This document shows, piece by piece, positions 8,872 through 15,619 of a stretch of DNA of 27,042 nucleotides. The stretch lies in the IMG/VR virus record IMGVR_UViG_3300032893_000242, positions 1 through 27,042 of that record. One strand, written 5' to 3'. How positions within the stretch are numbered: position 1 is the first letter of the stretch; the number at the start of each line of letters is the position of its first letter. The position numbers and the translations under genes are program-made. Origin of the DNA: a virus. The notes under the pieces were generated by a model that made no database searches, was not told the origin of the DNA, and saw only the letters and a program-made list of their open reading frames with translations.

Positions 8872-10259
8872 CAGGTCATTCCATAAATGCGAATAGTGCC
8901 CGTTTGGATGTTTCCGGAATTAAAGGCAAAGTTGATCCCCGTTACCGGAGATGCGTTGGAAAACATGCCATTAACCACCGACATGGCAAGCGTCGTCGTC
9001 CCTAATGCTCCCGGCGTTGGATACGTCACCCTGCCCTCAAGAGCCTTATTGGCAACCGATCCGGACGGATTGAACAAACGGATGTACCCGTTCACACCAT
9101 TGACCGTTGACGTCTGAAGCTGCGTTGTAGAGCGCGTGCCAGTCAAAAGTAATGCGGCGGTCGATGTATCCGTTACCAGCACCGAGCTGACATTGATTTG
9201 CGCAATCGAAACATAGCCTGATGTCGTAAATGCCGACCCAGATGTCGCAAGGGTGATCTGAAGCGTAGTTGTCTGGGTTGCCGGACAAACATTGTCAAAC
9301 ATAACTAGATAGTTGCGATACGTAGACGTAAAACTACTTGTGTCGTTGGTTGAGGCAACGTTATTTGGAAGTAGGGTATTCAACAGAACAAAATTGGGGG
9401 ATGCCGTCCCCACAACACCTGTCGCACTGACCTGAAGAAAGTTAGCAACTCCGCTCGATTGGCTCGCAAGAACGAGGGACCCGGTAAAAATCGACGTCCC
9501 GACAACGCCAAATATGTTCGACGTAAACTGCGTAGTCCCAATTACCTGAAACACATTGGAAGTAAACGTCGCGCTCCCAATGACATTGAAATCAGACGTG
9601 AACGTAGCCGTCCCAACGACATTGAAGAATGTGGAGGTAAAATTAGCCGTGCCGTTCACATTGAACGATGATGTGAATTGCGTGGTCCCAACTACACCGA
9701 AGGCGGAGGTAAATAAGGTAGTCCCGACAACGTTAAATACGCCGGTCAGAATAGACGTTCCGACCTGATTGAGCGTTCCGGTAGCTACAATCCCGCCACT
9801 AAATGAGGCAGTACCGATAACACTGAGAGTTCCCGTCAGCCCTATACTAGTAGCAAGTTGCGCGGTCCCAACTGCGTTATTCGCAAGCTGCGTACTTCCT
9901 ACCGCGCCAGAAGTGATGTTGCTTTGCTGGACAGCCAAAGCACCGAGCTGGGTAGACCCAACAGCCCCTGAAGTGATGTTTGACTGTTGAACCGCCAAAG
10001 CCCCAAGCTGGGTTGAGCCGATTCCGGCATTGGCAACAAAGGCCACGATAGCCGTGGTAGTCCCAGTAGTGGCAAGCGACGTCCCAACCGTCTTTACAAA
10101 CGAGTTGGCGGACGGCAACGACAGCATCTGGGTAAGAGACAACTGAACGGATTGCCCAACGCTATTGGAAGTCTGGACAGCCTCAAATAGCTCGTTACCA
10201 GTCACCGTAGTTCCGGCAGGCAAATCAACAATGGTGACTGAAGCAGCAAACGTCGTCAT
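8871..10259 (-). CDS. Repeat-rich tail fibre protein
   Basis: This 462-residue protein is a fibre by its architecture. Residues 80-128 hold 20-residue repeats of the type STQLGALAVQQSNITSGAVG. Residues about 140-258 hold ten units of 12-13 residues built around VGT-x-x-FTS-x-F, a beta-helix-like shaft. A C-terminal globular domain (about 300-462) contains SFTSTYRNYLVMFDNV and ends with NFAFNSGNIQTGTIRIYGMT, a tip seen in many phage fibres. It is likely trimeric and surface exposed. Its ATG at 10259 overlaps the previous stop by four bases (ATGA), and its stop overlaps the adaptor start by one base. Repeat number could change by recombination. The host receptor cannot be predicted. Confidence 0.85.
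   Translation of the reverse strand: MTTFAASVTIVDLPAGTTVTGNELFEAVQTSNSVGQSVQLSLTQMLSLPSANSFVKTVGTSLATTGTTTAIVAFVANAGIGSTQLGALAVQQSNITSGAVGSTQLGALAVQQSNITSGAVGSTQLANNAVGTAQLATSIGLTGTLSVIGTASFSGGIVATGTLNQVGTSILTGVFNVVGTTLFTSAFGVVGTTQFTSSFNVNGTANFTSTFFNVVGTATFTSDFNVIGSATFTSNVFQVIGTTQFTSNIFGVVGTSIFTGSLVLASQSSGVANFLQVSATGVVGTASPNFVLLNTLLPNNVASTNDTSSFTSTYRNYLVMFDNVCPATQTTTLQITLATSGSAFTTSGYVSIAQINVSSVLVTDTSTAALLLTGTRSTTQLQTSTVNGVNGYIRLFNPSGSVANKALEGRVTYPTPGALGTTTLAMSVVNGMFSNASPVTGINFAFNSGNIQTGTIRIYGMT
9480..9845 (-). repeat. 36-39 base coding repeats for the fibre shaft
   Basis: About ten imperfect tandem units encode a 12-13 residue motif (consensus F-N-V-V-G-T-x-x-F-T-S-x). Wobble positions differ between units, so the array is old at the DNA level although the peptide pattern is kept. 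It corresponds to residues about 140-258 of the fibre protein. Confidence 0.8.
9901..10020 (-). repeat. Two 60-base tandem repeats in the fibre gene
   Basis: Bases 9901-9960 and 9961-10020 align without gaps and encode two copies of a 20-residue unit containing LGALAVQQSNITSGAVGSTQ. A more diverged partial third unit lies at about 9841-9900 (STQLANNAVGTAQLA). The unit probably builds the base of the fibre shaft. Confidence 0.85.
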
Positions 10260-10621
10260 GGCGGAATATTCCCCGGCGTCACCGCAATGAGGTTGCTGAT
10301 GAAGGGTTGAGACGGGCTCAGGATGATCCTGATCTGACCAGCCTGCCCGCTCGTATTAAGGGTGTAGCGAGTAGACACCGGCTGCTCGTCAATCGAGTAG
10401 TTCTCTGGCCTCGCATTGACCAAAGGAAGAGGATCCGGCGGGATTACGATCGTCCCCAACTGCCTCTGAGGGACGTCAAGCTCATCCTCGTGAACCAGGA
10501 TGCGCCTGTTGATCAGCTTGTTGCCGCTCCATTCAAACTGCCACTTCATGCGGTGGAGATTGCCGACGTGTCCGTTACGGTCAGACGTCCCCCACCCCCT
10601 CGGATGATAGGGATCGACCAT
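10256..10621 (-). CDS. Small conserved structural-module protein
   Basis: This 121-residue protein starts MVDPYHPRGWGTSDRNG and continues MKWQFEWSGNKLINRRILVHEDELDVPQRQL, then IVIPPDPLPLVNARPENY. That order (DR-x-G, a W-x-W strand, LVH-x-x-x-x-D-x-PQ, then a Pro-rich segment ending in RPE) is typical of a small phage protein that often sits between adaptor and fibre genes. Related proteins sometimes carry Cys pairs of a zinc ribbon in the corresponding turns; none are present here. The ATG at 10621 has GGAG four bases upstream. An alternative GTG at 10645 would overlap the upstream stop. The stop overlaps the fibre gene by four bases. The function is unknown; a virion or assembly role is inferred from position. 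Confidence 0.7.
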   Translation of the reverse strand: MVDPYHPRGWGTSDRNGHVGNLHRMKWQFEWSGNKLINRRILVHEDELDVPQRQLGTIVIPPDPLPLVNARPENYSIDEQPVSTRYTLNTSGQAGQIRIILSPSQPFISNLIAVTPGNIPP

Positions 10622-10641
10622 CGCTCTCCGGGGATGGCGCC

Positions 10642-11334
10642 TCACGACCAATACCCCATCATCCTAGGGGCGACCTTCACAGGGGTGTTCTGAAGATCCT
10701 GCTCAGACGCCAGGTCCCACGCGTCCTTGTAGTCCTGCTTCCTTTTGTCCTCCAAGGTCGGCGCGTACACTCGAGCAAGCCTGTAAGCCATGCCAGCGCA
10801 CAGGGCGTCGTACCAGCGAACCGGGATGGCTGGGGTTTGCCCTGAAGATATGGAAGCGTCCTGGATCTGGGTGCAGCACCAGTACGTGAAGGTATACGGG
10901 CCTCCACTATCAGGGACCGGATAGACCGTGACCGTAGGGGTCGCTTGCCTATTGAGGTAATAGACGGTCGGAGGGGCCTGGGTTTGTTTCTGCGGATACC
11001 CGGAATAGTCATCCAGGGAAATGGGCGTCATGAAGATGTCGGTCGTCACCCCGCCTGAAGTGGTGGAGCGATAAGCATCCAGTATCATCACGACATTTGC
11101 AGGAAGCGTATAGGTCGCCGTCCCCTGCACCAGGGAAAGCGTGTTCTGAGCTACGGTAAACAGGTTGACCTGACGGTTGCTCCATTCCGAATTGAGCAGC
11201 AAGCTCAATTGCCGGCGGGCGGTCAGGAAGTGCTCCTGGACAAGCTTGGATGTGGGAATGCCGCAGCGCTCAAAGGCGTCTAATACGGCCTCGCCATTCG
11301 ATAAGCTGTAATTCCATGTTCCGCTGCTGGTCAC
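10642..11334 (-). CDS. Phage adaptor-like protein, first gene of tail module
   Basis: The 230-residue protein begins with NGEAVLDAFERCGIPTSKL followed by an EHFLTARRQLSLLLNSEWSNRQVNLF helix. A beta region (GTATYTLPANVVMILDAY) and YSGYPQKQTQAPPTVYYLNRQ follow, then TVTVYPVPD and RWYDALCAGMAYRLARVYAP. These elements match a common phage family placed at the head-tail junction, probably an adaptor or joining protein. The GTG at 11334 has GGAG seven bases upstream; a TTG at 11340 would be too close to that site. It follows an 86-base gap that holds a small hairpin and a 12-codon leader-like ORF ending on this start (GTGA). It may therefore be the first gene of a regulated tail transcript. Confidence 0.7.
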   Translation of the reverse strand: MTSSGTWNYSLSNGEAVLDAFERCGIPTSKLVQEHFLTARRQLSLLLNSEWSNRQVNLFTVAQNTLSLVQGTATYTLPANVVMILDAYRSTTSGGVTTDIFMTPISLDDYSGYPQKQTQAPPTVYYLNRQATPTVTVYPVPDSGGPYTFTYWCCTQIQDASISSGQTPAIPVRWYDALCAGMAYRLARVYAPTLEDKRKQDYKDAWDLASEQDLQNTPVKVAPRMMGYWS

Positions 11335-11350
11335 AACCAATCTCCAGGGC

Positions 11351-11365
11351 CCTCAAGCTCTGAGG
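11351..11365 (-). promoter_or_regulatory. Small hairpin with GAGCT loop before the adaptor gene
   Basis: The minus strand reads CCTCA-GAGCT-TGAGG, a 5-bp stem with a 5-base loop, ending 16 bases before the GTG at 11334. A similarly built element (5-bp stem, GAGCT loop) precedes the portal gene. No T-run follows, so it is not a standard terminator. It may affect translation start. The stem is short and could be chance. Confidence 0.3.
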
Positions 11366-11425
11366 TCATGAATTAGGTCGCAGCGCGCGAACGGATTGAT
11401 TTGTACTAGATTTGCGTCACAAAGG

Positions 11426-11776
11426 CTAGCGGTGGATCAATAGGGCGTTAAAAGCATTGGCTATTTCGGCATCACCTTTTGGATCATGGTAATCGCCGTA
11501 AACCCCGCCACCCCATTCCGTGTCTATAGACACGTTCCTGATTTCGATTTCCTTGGGATCGTCGTAACCATTTTCGTATCCATCAACCAGGACCCGCATA
11601 TCTCGTGGGTATTGCAACAATAGGTCAATCATCTCCCCAACGGTCCACGGTTTGCGAAATTCACGTTCTTCAACCTCTCCGTCCAAAACCGGCGCGACTT
11701 GATCAAATCGCGTTGTTTCGCCTTCGACCTTCAGGGCTACTCCAAAGTTTTGCAACTTAAATTCAAAGTCTGCCAT
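11426..11776 (-). CDS. Small conserved protein, last gene of the sugar island
   Basis: The protein has 116 residues and starts MADFEFKLQNFGVALKVEG. The middle reads PWTVGEMIDLLLQYPRDMRVLVDGYENGYDD, a pattern known from small proteins of unknown function in phages and bacteria (VGE-x-I-x-x-L...P-x-D-x-x-V-x-V-x-GYE-x-GYDD). The end holds EWGGGVYGDYHDPKGDAE. No catalytic motif is visible. The ATG at 11776 is one base after the stop of the glycosyltransferase gene. Longer in-frame starts would run deep into that gene and give low-complexity Arg-rich sequence, so they are rejected. A regulatory or accessory role is possible but unproven. Confidence 0.65.
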   Translation of the reverse strand: MADFEFKLQNFGVALKVEGETTRFDQVAPVLDGEVEEREFRKPWTVGEMIDLLLQYPRDMRVLVDGYENGYDDPKEIEIRNVSIDTEWGGGVYGDYHDPKGDAEIANAFNALLIHR

Positions 11777-11777
11777 G

Positions 11778-12539
11778 TTAAGCCGCCGGCAACATCGCAA
11801 TCTGGGCCTCGTCCATTGGCTGAATAGGCGCCATAGGAGCGCTCTGCCCCTCGATCTGATCCAGGTAACGTCCGGCATAGTCGTACGGCCCGACATGGCT
11901 GATCCTGTGCCCGATCGCCGCCCAGACCTGCCCCCCGCATTCCTTCCACCTCAGACAGAACGACAGATCCTCCGAAATCACGCCCCGATCCGGGAAGTCC
12001 ATCTTTTCAAAGAACCGCAAAAGCCTATTCGTCCCCGTCTGTCGCAATGTCTCCCCTGCAGGATGGAGCTGAAGCCGGGTGTCGATCAAGTCGGGGAATT
12101 TCGCCACCATCTTCTCAATACAGTCCCTCCGGATGAGGGTACAGCCGAACCCAACCCCCTCAACCAGCATGAAATCGCCCCGACGCTCTGTCTGGGAAGC
12201 TCCAGTACCTGATCCAGCCCAGGAAACCGGCTCTTTCCGTTGACGGTAGATCGTCCCCACAACGGGCTCATTGAACATCAGCATATCCGTCACGAGATCC
12301 GGAGGAATGCCCATGTCCGCGTCAATGAACAGGATATGAGACGACTGCGGCATGGTGTCATACCATACCGTCAGAGCCATGGACCGGAGTTCGGCAATGT
12401 CAGGAAAGGAAAGAGTAGAGATGCCCCCTCCAATCCCTTTCATGGTCAGGTGCTGCCTGATCGCGTGAGTGCTGAGGAATGTCGCCGCCGAGATAATTTG
12501 CCCGAACGCCGGAATGAACAGGAACACGTCGTTAGCCAT
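11778..12539 (-). CDS. Glycosyltransferase-like protein (GT-A fold)
   Basis: This 253-residue protein opens with a strand and loop, DVFLFIPAFGQIISAAT. It has SHILFIDADMGIPPDLVTDML at about 68-88, where D73-A-D75 is the DxD metal site of GT-A glycosyltransferases. EPVVGTIYRQRKEP, FMLVEGVGFGCTLIRRD and ISEDLSFCLRWKECGGQVWA follow, the latter with the acidic ED often serving as catalytic base region. The overall layout matches a phage glycosyltransferase family related to Anp1/GT62-like enzymes. It would move a sugar from a nucleotide donor to an unknown acceptor. The ATG at 12539 shares its first base with the HNH gene stop (TAATG). Together with the GT2 gene at 18682-19596 it brackets the sugar island. 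Confidence 0.7.
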   Translation of the reverse strand: MANDVFLFIPAFGQIISAATFLSTHAIRQHLTMKGIGGGISTLSFPDIAELRSMALTVWYDTMPQSSHILFIDADMGIPPDLVTDMLMFNEPVVGTIYRQRKEPVSWAGSGTGASQTERRGDFMLVEGVGFGCTLIRRDCIEKMVAKFPDLIDTRLQLHPAGETLRQTGTNRLLRFFEKMDFPDRGVISEDLSFCLRWKECGGQVWAAIGHRISHVGPYDYAGRYLDQIEGQSAPMAPIQPMDEAQIAMLPAA

Positions 12540-13051
12540 TAGATGATTACTCCGAAGCTCTTGTGATATTTCATGGACGCCCTGACATACTCAGCATGAG
12601 CATCTTCGGGCGTGTCGAAAATGCCAAGATACTTACACCTGCCATCAACCGTAATCTGAGCCACGAACTTGTGCTTAGATTTCGTGTGGCGCGTTACACC
12701 TTTAAAGCCAGTCGTATTGTGTTTTTTCTTGCTAACATTTCTGTTGTTTTCGTTTCGATTGGCTTCTCGCAAATTATTGATGCGATTGTCATTCTTTACC
12801 CGGTTTTTGTGGTCAATCTCTTCGCTGGGCCATTGCTGATGGACATAAAACCACGCCAAGCGATGCGCCATGTAGCGCAACCCGTTGACCTGAATTATGA
12901 TATGTCCATTCGTGTCACTTTGACCCGCAACGTCGCCAACCTTGACGCGATTTGACGTTACCTCTTTCCAGCGAAAGACTCCCGTCTCTGGATCGTATGC
13001 CAACAGCCGCGTCAGCTCGGCGTGGCTTAATTTTTCCTCGCGGGGGGTCAT
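12539..13051 (-). CDS. HNH endonuclease with AP2 DNA-binding domain
   Basis: This 170-residue protein has an N-terminal region with ETGVFRWK and GHIIIQVNG, then an HNH_3-type core, AHRLAWFYVHQQWPSEEIDH (62-81), with NDNRINNLREA (87-97). H63, D80-H81 and N88/N92-N93 are the expected metal-site and finger residues. Residues 115-168 form an AP2-like domain (GFKGVTRH, KFVAQITVDGR, YLGIFDTPEDAHAEYVRAS). This is the usual make-up of free-standing homing endonucleases of phages. Both ends are coupled: an ATGA overlap with the methyltransferase and a TAATG overlap with the glycosyltransferase. Parts are much AT-richer than neighbours (about one third GC at 12721-12780), suggesting recent arrival. No intron or split host gene is apparent nearby. 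Confidence 0.85.
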   Translation of the reverse strand: MTPREEKLSHAELTRLLAYDPETGVFRWKEVTSNRVKVGDVAGQSDTNGHIIIQVNGLRYMAHRLAWFYVHQQWPSEEIDHKNRVKNDNRINNLREANRNENNRNVSKKKHNTTGFKGVTRHTKSKHKFVAQITVDGRCKYLGIFDTPEDAHAEYVRASMKYHKSFGVII

Positions 13052-13725
13052 GCCTTTGTCATGTTGAAGAAAAAGATGTCTGTAGCTTCGCGAGAGCGCT
13101 CCACCGCCTCCCCAAGCATAACCGCGTAATCCCTGGGGATACTGTAATGCAGAGGCGATTGCCTGTGATTGATGATGATCTCATCATCCCATAGGTAATA
13201 ACTGTTCCAGTACCGCTCCTGCTTGAGCAGGTCGTCTATTTGTTCTTCATTGAACCGGCAGTATTCAATGAACGGATATTTTGAAACCATCCGGAGTTCT
13301 TTGCCGAAAACCCAGCCGATGTATCGATGGTGATGATATCCCCTGAACGGAGGGGATCCACCGTCCACCCCCCTGCCAAGCTCAGCCATCGGGGAGGGGA
13401 CCTCAATGTATCCTCGTTTGCCAACCCGCGACATTTCCTTGGCGATGGCGAACGGATTGAAAGAGTCTTCCAGAACATGCCTCGCAAACACGAAATCAAA
13501 TTCCTTGTCCTTGAACGGCATCGGTTCATTTACGATGTCGCACTTGACAAGGTTCTTGACCCCCGGCACATCCACAAAGTCTACGCACACATCAGCTCGC
13601 TTGAGCGGAGCATGTCCCGGCCCGACCTCGAGCACGCGATCATTTGACTGAATGACTACGTTGCTGATGTAGTCGATGACCGACTGTACGGGGGCCCAGT
13701 ATTTTTTGCTGGATTCGGTGAGCAC
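13048..13725 (-). CDS. SAM-dependent methyltransferase
   Basis: This 225-residue class I methyltransferase has motif I at 31-39 (VLEVGPGHAP), a probable motif II acidic strand (CVDFVDVPG), then EFDFVFARHVLED, a Methyltransf_11-type motif IV to post-IV segment, and GYIEVPSPM as motif VI. A His-rich loop (YHHHRY) and a Tyr/Trp-rich C-terminal cap may bind the substrate. Similar short methyltransferases occur in LPS and capsule gene clusters and in phage sugar islands. The start is GTG at 13725, directly after the TAG of the radical SAM gene, with GGAG nine bases upstream. It is coupled to the HNH gene by ATGA. The substrate is unknown; sugar methylation is inferred from the island. Confidence 0.8.
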   Translation of the reverse strand: MLTESSKKYWAPVQSVIDYISNVVIQSNDRVLEVGPGHAPLKRADVCVDFVDVPGVKNLVKCDIVNEPMPFKDKEFDFVFARHVLEDSFNPFAIAKEMSRVGKRGYIEVPSPMAELGRGVDGGSPPFRGYHHHRYIGWVFGKELRMVSKYPFIEYCRFNEEQIDDLLKQERYWNSYYLWDDEIIINHRQSPLHYSIPRDYAVMLGEAVERSREATDIFFFNMTKA

Positions 13726-14883
13726 CTACAAAAACTCCGCATGATCCGGCAATGGCGTGACAGGAAAATCTACCTTTCCATTCTTCCAATCGAACAGCCA
13801 TTGATTCGTGTGAGTTTGCAAACACTGGGTCCCACATCTCTCGCGAGGATCAAATTGATCGCTTGCTAGATAGCGAACCATTTCCCAATAACGATCGCTA
13901 GCCCAAATATCCCGGAAGCGAGTTCGAAGTATCGAATCGACATGGAATTTCTTGAATTTTTCATTGAAATGAAACCCGCAGCTCGTTATTAACCCGTTGC
14001 CGCTCATCTGCAATTGGAAAGGGACGCCAAGACATCGGCTGTATTGACGCTTTCCTTCTTCGGCTAATCGTGCCCACTTGACGACTACACGAAACGTATC
14101 GTCGCCCATCGCTTCTACTTCGCGAAAAGTGTCGTACAGCGCGTCATACTTCTTGTAGTCAACGCCAAGGTGACCTTCGTCGTTGTCGCTGCAATGCTTA
14201 TAGATTAGATAGCCGGGTCGGATTTCTTTGGCCAGCAAAGCCAGGGGCATGATCTGATCATGAAACTCAGGCATGGTGACCATCTGCATGTTCACAACGC
14301 AGGCGAGATTGTCACGCCGGACAATTTCCATCGCGTCCTTTACGTTTTGAATGACTTGATGGTAATCGCGCTCCTTTAGCCCCATGATTTCTTTGTATCG
14401 CTTCATCTCACCAGCGGAGAAATTGAAGCGAAGATATGAGATGTGCGGAAGGATGCGTTCCAGAACTGGCTTCTTCAAGCGAACGCCGTTGCTGCCAATA
14501 CCAATCTTGATGCCAAGCTTCGCAGCATACTCAATCGAGTCTTCGTACCACGGTACGACGGTCGACTCGCCGTCACTAATCAAGCTTATGCCCTTGACGC
14601 CAATTTCCGCAGCATCTTCCAAGAACTCAAATGCGTGTTTCTTTGTGATCTCTCCGCCGTCTTCGGATGCTTGCATCGTCGCAAAACAAAAAATGCACGC
14701 CGCATTGCACTTTCTGGTCCAGGCGACATCCATTGTGACGGGAGCAATCCTTTCGCCCCTGTCCCACGCAAGAACTCTGTCCTTCCACCAGCCGATTTTG
14801 CTTCCGTCCAAGATAAGATCGTTGACCGAAACGACTGGAGATCCGGTGACTACATGGTCAAAAAACTCCGGTAGGCTGCTCAT
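13726..14883 (-). CDS. Radical SAM enzyme with SPASM-like C-terminus
   Basis: This 385-residue protein carries the radical SAM cluster motif C59-x3-C63-x2-C66 in WTRKCNAACIFCFA. A SAM-binding GE-type loop follows (SDGEST, about 103-108), and IGIGSNGVRL marks a later barrel strand. The C-terminal part has C284, C302, C350 and C354 arranged like a reduced SPASM or twitch auxiliary cluster domain (GLITSCGF, RERCGTQC). Family members include sugar, peptide and cofactor modifiers, so the reaction cannot be told from sequence alone. Its position directly between the TPP pair plus small protein and a methyltransferase suggests sugar or nucleotide-sugar modification. The ATG at 14883 overlaps the 65-residue gene by four bases. 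GC looks lower than in the preceding sugar genes. Confidence 0.85.
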   Translation of the reverse strand: MSSLPEFFDHVVTGSPVVSVNDLILDGSKIGWWKDRVLAWDRGERIAPVTMDVAWTRKCNAACIFCFATMQASEDGGEITKKHAFEFLEDAAEIGVKGISLISDGESTVVPWYEDSIEYAAKLGIKIGIGSNGVRLKKPVLERILPHISYLRFNFSAGEMKRYKEIMGLKERDYHQVIQNVKDAMEIVRRDNLACVVNMQMVTMPEFHDQIMPLALLAKEIRPGYLIYKHCSDNDEGHLGVDYKKYDALYDTFREVEAMGDDTFRVVVKWARLAEEGKRQYSRCLGVPFQLQMSGNGLITSCGFHFNEKFKKFHVDSILRTRFRDIWASDRYWEMVRYLASDQFDPRERCGTQCLQTHTNQWLFDWKNGKVDFPVTPLPDHAEFL

Positions 14884-15077
14884 ATTCTTGCTCGCTCTTC
14901 TGGAGTCATAAGATTTCTAAGTTTCGAATCGTCAGGCATCGTTTTCTTGAACACTTCAATCGGAAGGCCGGTCGACTTGCGAAGATGGACTTCCAAATCA
15001 AACATGAGCTTGGCTTGCATATTACCATCTATGCTCTTGCCGAAACTCATAATGATTTCGTAGTCCTTACTTTTCAT
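14880..15077 (-). CDS. 65-residue protein between the TPP pair and radical SAM gene
   Basis: The small protein begins MKSKDYEIIMSFGKSIDGNM, has a helical middle (QAKLMFDLEVHLRKSTG), a short strand (PIEVFKKTM), and ends DDSKLRNLMTPEERARI. No Cys pair or membrane segment is present. I do not recognise a family. ATGA overlaps join it on both sides to the E1 beta-like gene and the radical SAM gene, so equimolar synthesis with them is likely. It could be an accessory subunit of either enzyme, for example replacing part of the missing transketolase C-terminal domain, but that is speculation. Confidence 0.7.
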   Translation of the reverse strand: MKSKDYEIIMSFGKSIDGNMQAKLMFDLEVHLRKSTGLPIEVFKKTMPDDSKLRNLMTPEERARI

Positions 15078-15619
15078 TTCGCCCGCGCTTCCCTGTACTG
15101 GTCCGTGAACTCAACCAGGATACTCGACCTCTCCGACCTCAATGCCGCCTCGTACCCCCTGACAATATCCGCTGCCTCCATCAGCAGAACCACATCCACC
15201 GTCCGTAACATCCTCGAAAACGCAAAGCTGAAATCGTCATCGTGTTGCGGCCCTGGATTGAACGGATGCTTTGAAGGCGTTGCGACGCGAACAATAACTT
15301 TCGGTTTATAGTCCGAATACAGGGGTATCCGGTCAAGATGGTTGATCAATTGATCGGCGGCCCTGAGCATGAAATTCCATCTCGGGATTATGCAGATCGG
15401 TAAAACCCCTTCCAGTGACATGCCGATGCTCATACCTACCTGAAGCTCTTCCGCCACCGGCATTTCAATTCGTTTGCTCTGAGGCACGTCCCGGAACGTG
15501 TCGCTCATGCTGGTTCCGGGATTGCCAACGCCCTGACCGAGAAAGACCGTGTTCGGCTCTCGAGCACAGATGCTCATCGCGCGGCATAGCTCGGCGTGGT
15601 AGTTCAAAACGACACCCAT
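15074..15619 (-). CDS. TPP-dependent E1 beta-like subunit, truncated to the Pyr domain
   Basis: This 181-residue protein matches the pyrimidine-binding half of E1 beta and transketolase-type enzymes. It starts MGVVLNYHAELCRAM, then FLGQGVGNPG, RIEMPVAEELQVGMSIGMSL (with E57/E58 in the place of the catalytic glutamate that activates thiamine), IPRWNFMLRAADQLINHL and KVIVRVATPS. It ends about where the usual Transketolase_C domain would begin; full E1 beta proteins have about 320 residues. The ATG at 15619 starts within the end of the E1 alpha-like gene; an upstream in-frame start at 15643 has a less typical N-terminus. It should pair with the protein encoded at 15604-16182. The acceptor and donor are unknown. 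Confidence 0.8.
   Translation of the reverse strand: MGVVLNYHAELCRAMSICAREPNTVFLGQGVGNPGTSMSDTFRDVPQSKRIEMPVAEELQVGMSIGMSLEGVLPICIIPRWNFMLRAADQLINHLDRIPLYSDYKPKVIVRVATPSKHPFNPGPQHDDDFSFAFSRMLRTVDVVLLMEAADIVRGYEAALRSERSSILVEFTDQYREARAK

Noticed and set aside
7195-10259. Diversity-generating retroelement acting on the fibre genes
   Set aside because: No reverse transcriptase gene and no template/variable repeat pair with adenine-directed differences was found; the repeats are ordinary tandem coding repeats.
11330-11429. Rho-independent terminator in the gap after the sugar island
   Set aside because: The only hairpin has a 5-bp stem and no following T-run on the minus strand.
11426-11896. Longer 156-codon version of the small gene ending the sugar island
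   Set aside because: The extra 40 residues are Arg-rich, overlap the glycosyltransferase gene and lack a ribosome site; the ATG at 11776 immediately after that gene's stop is better.
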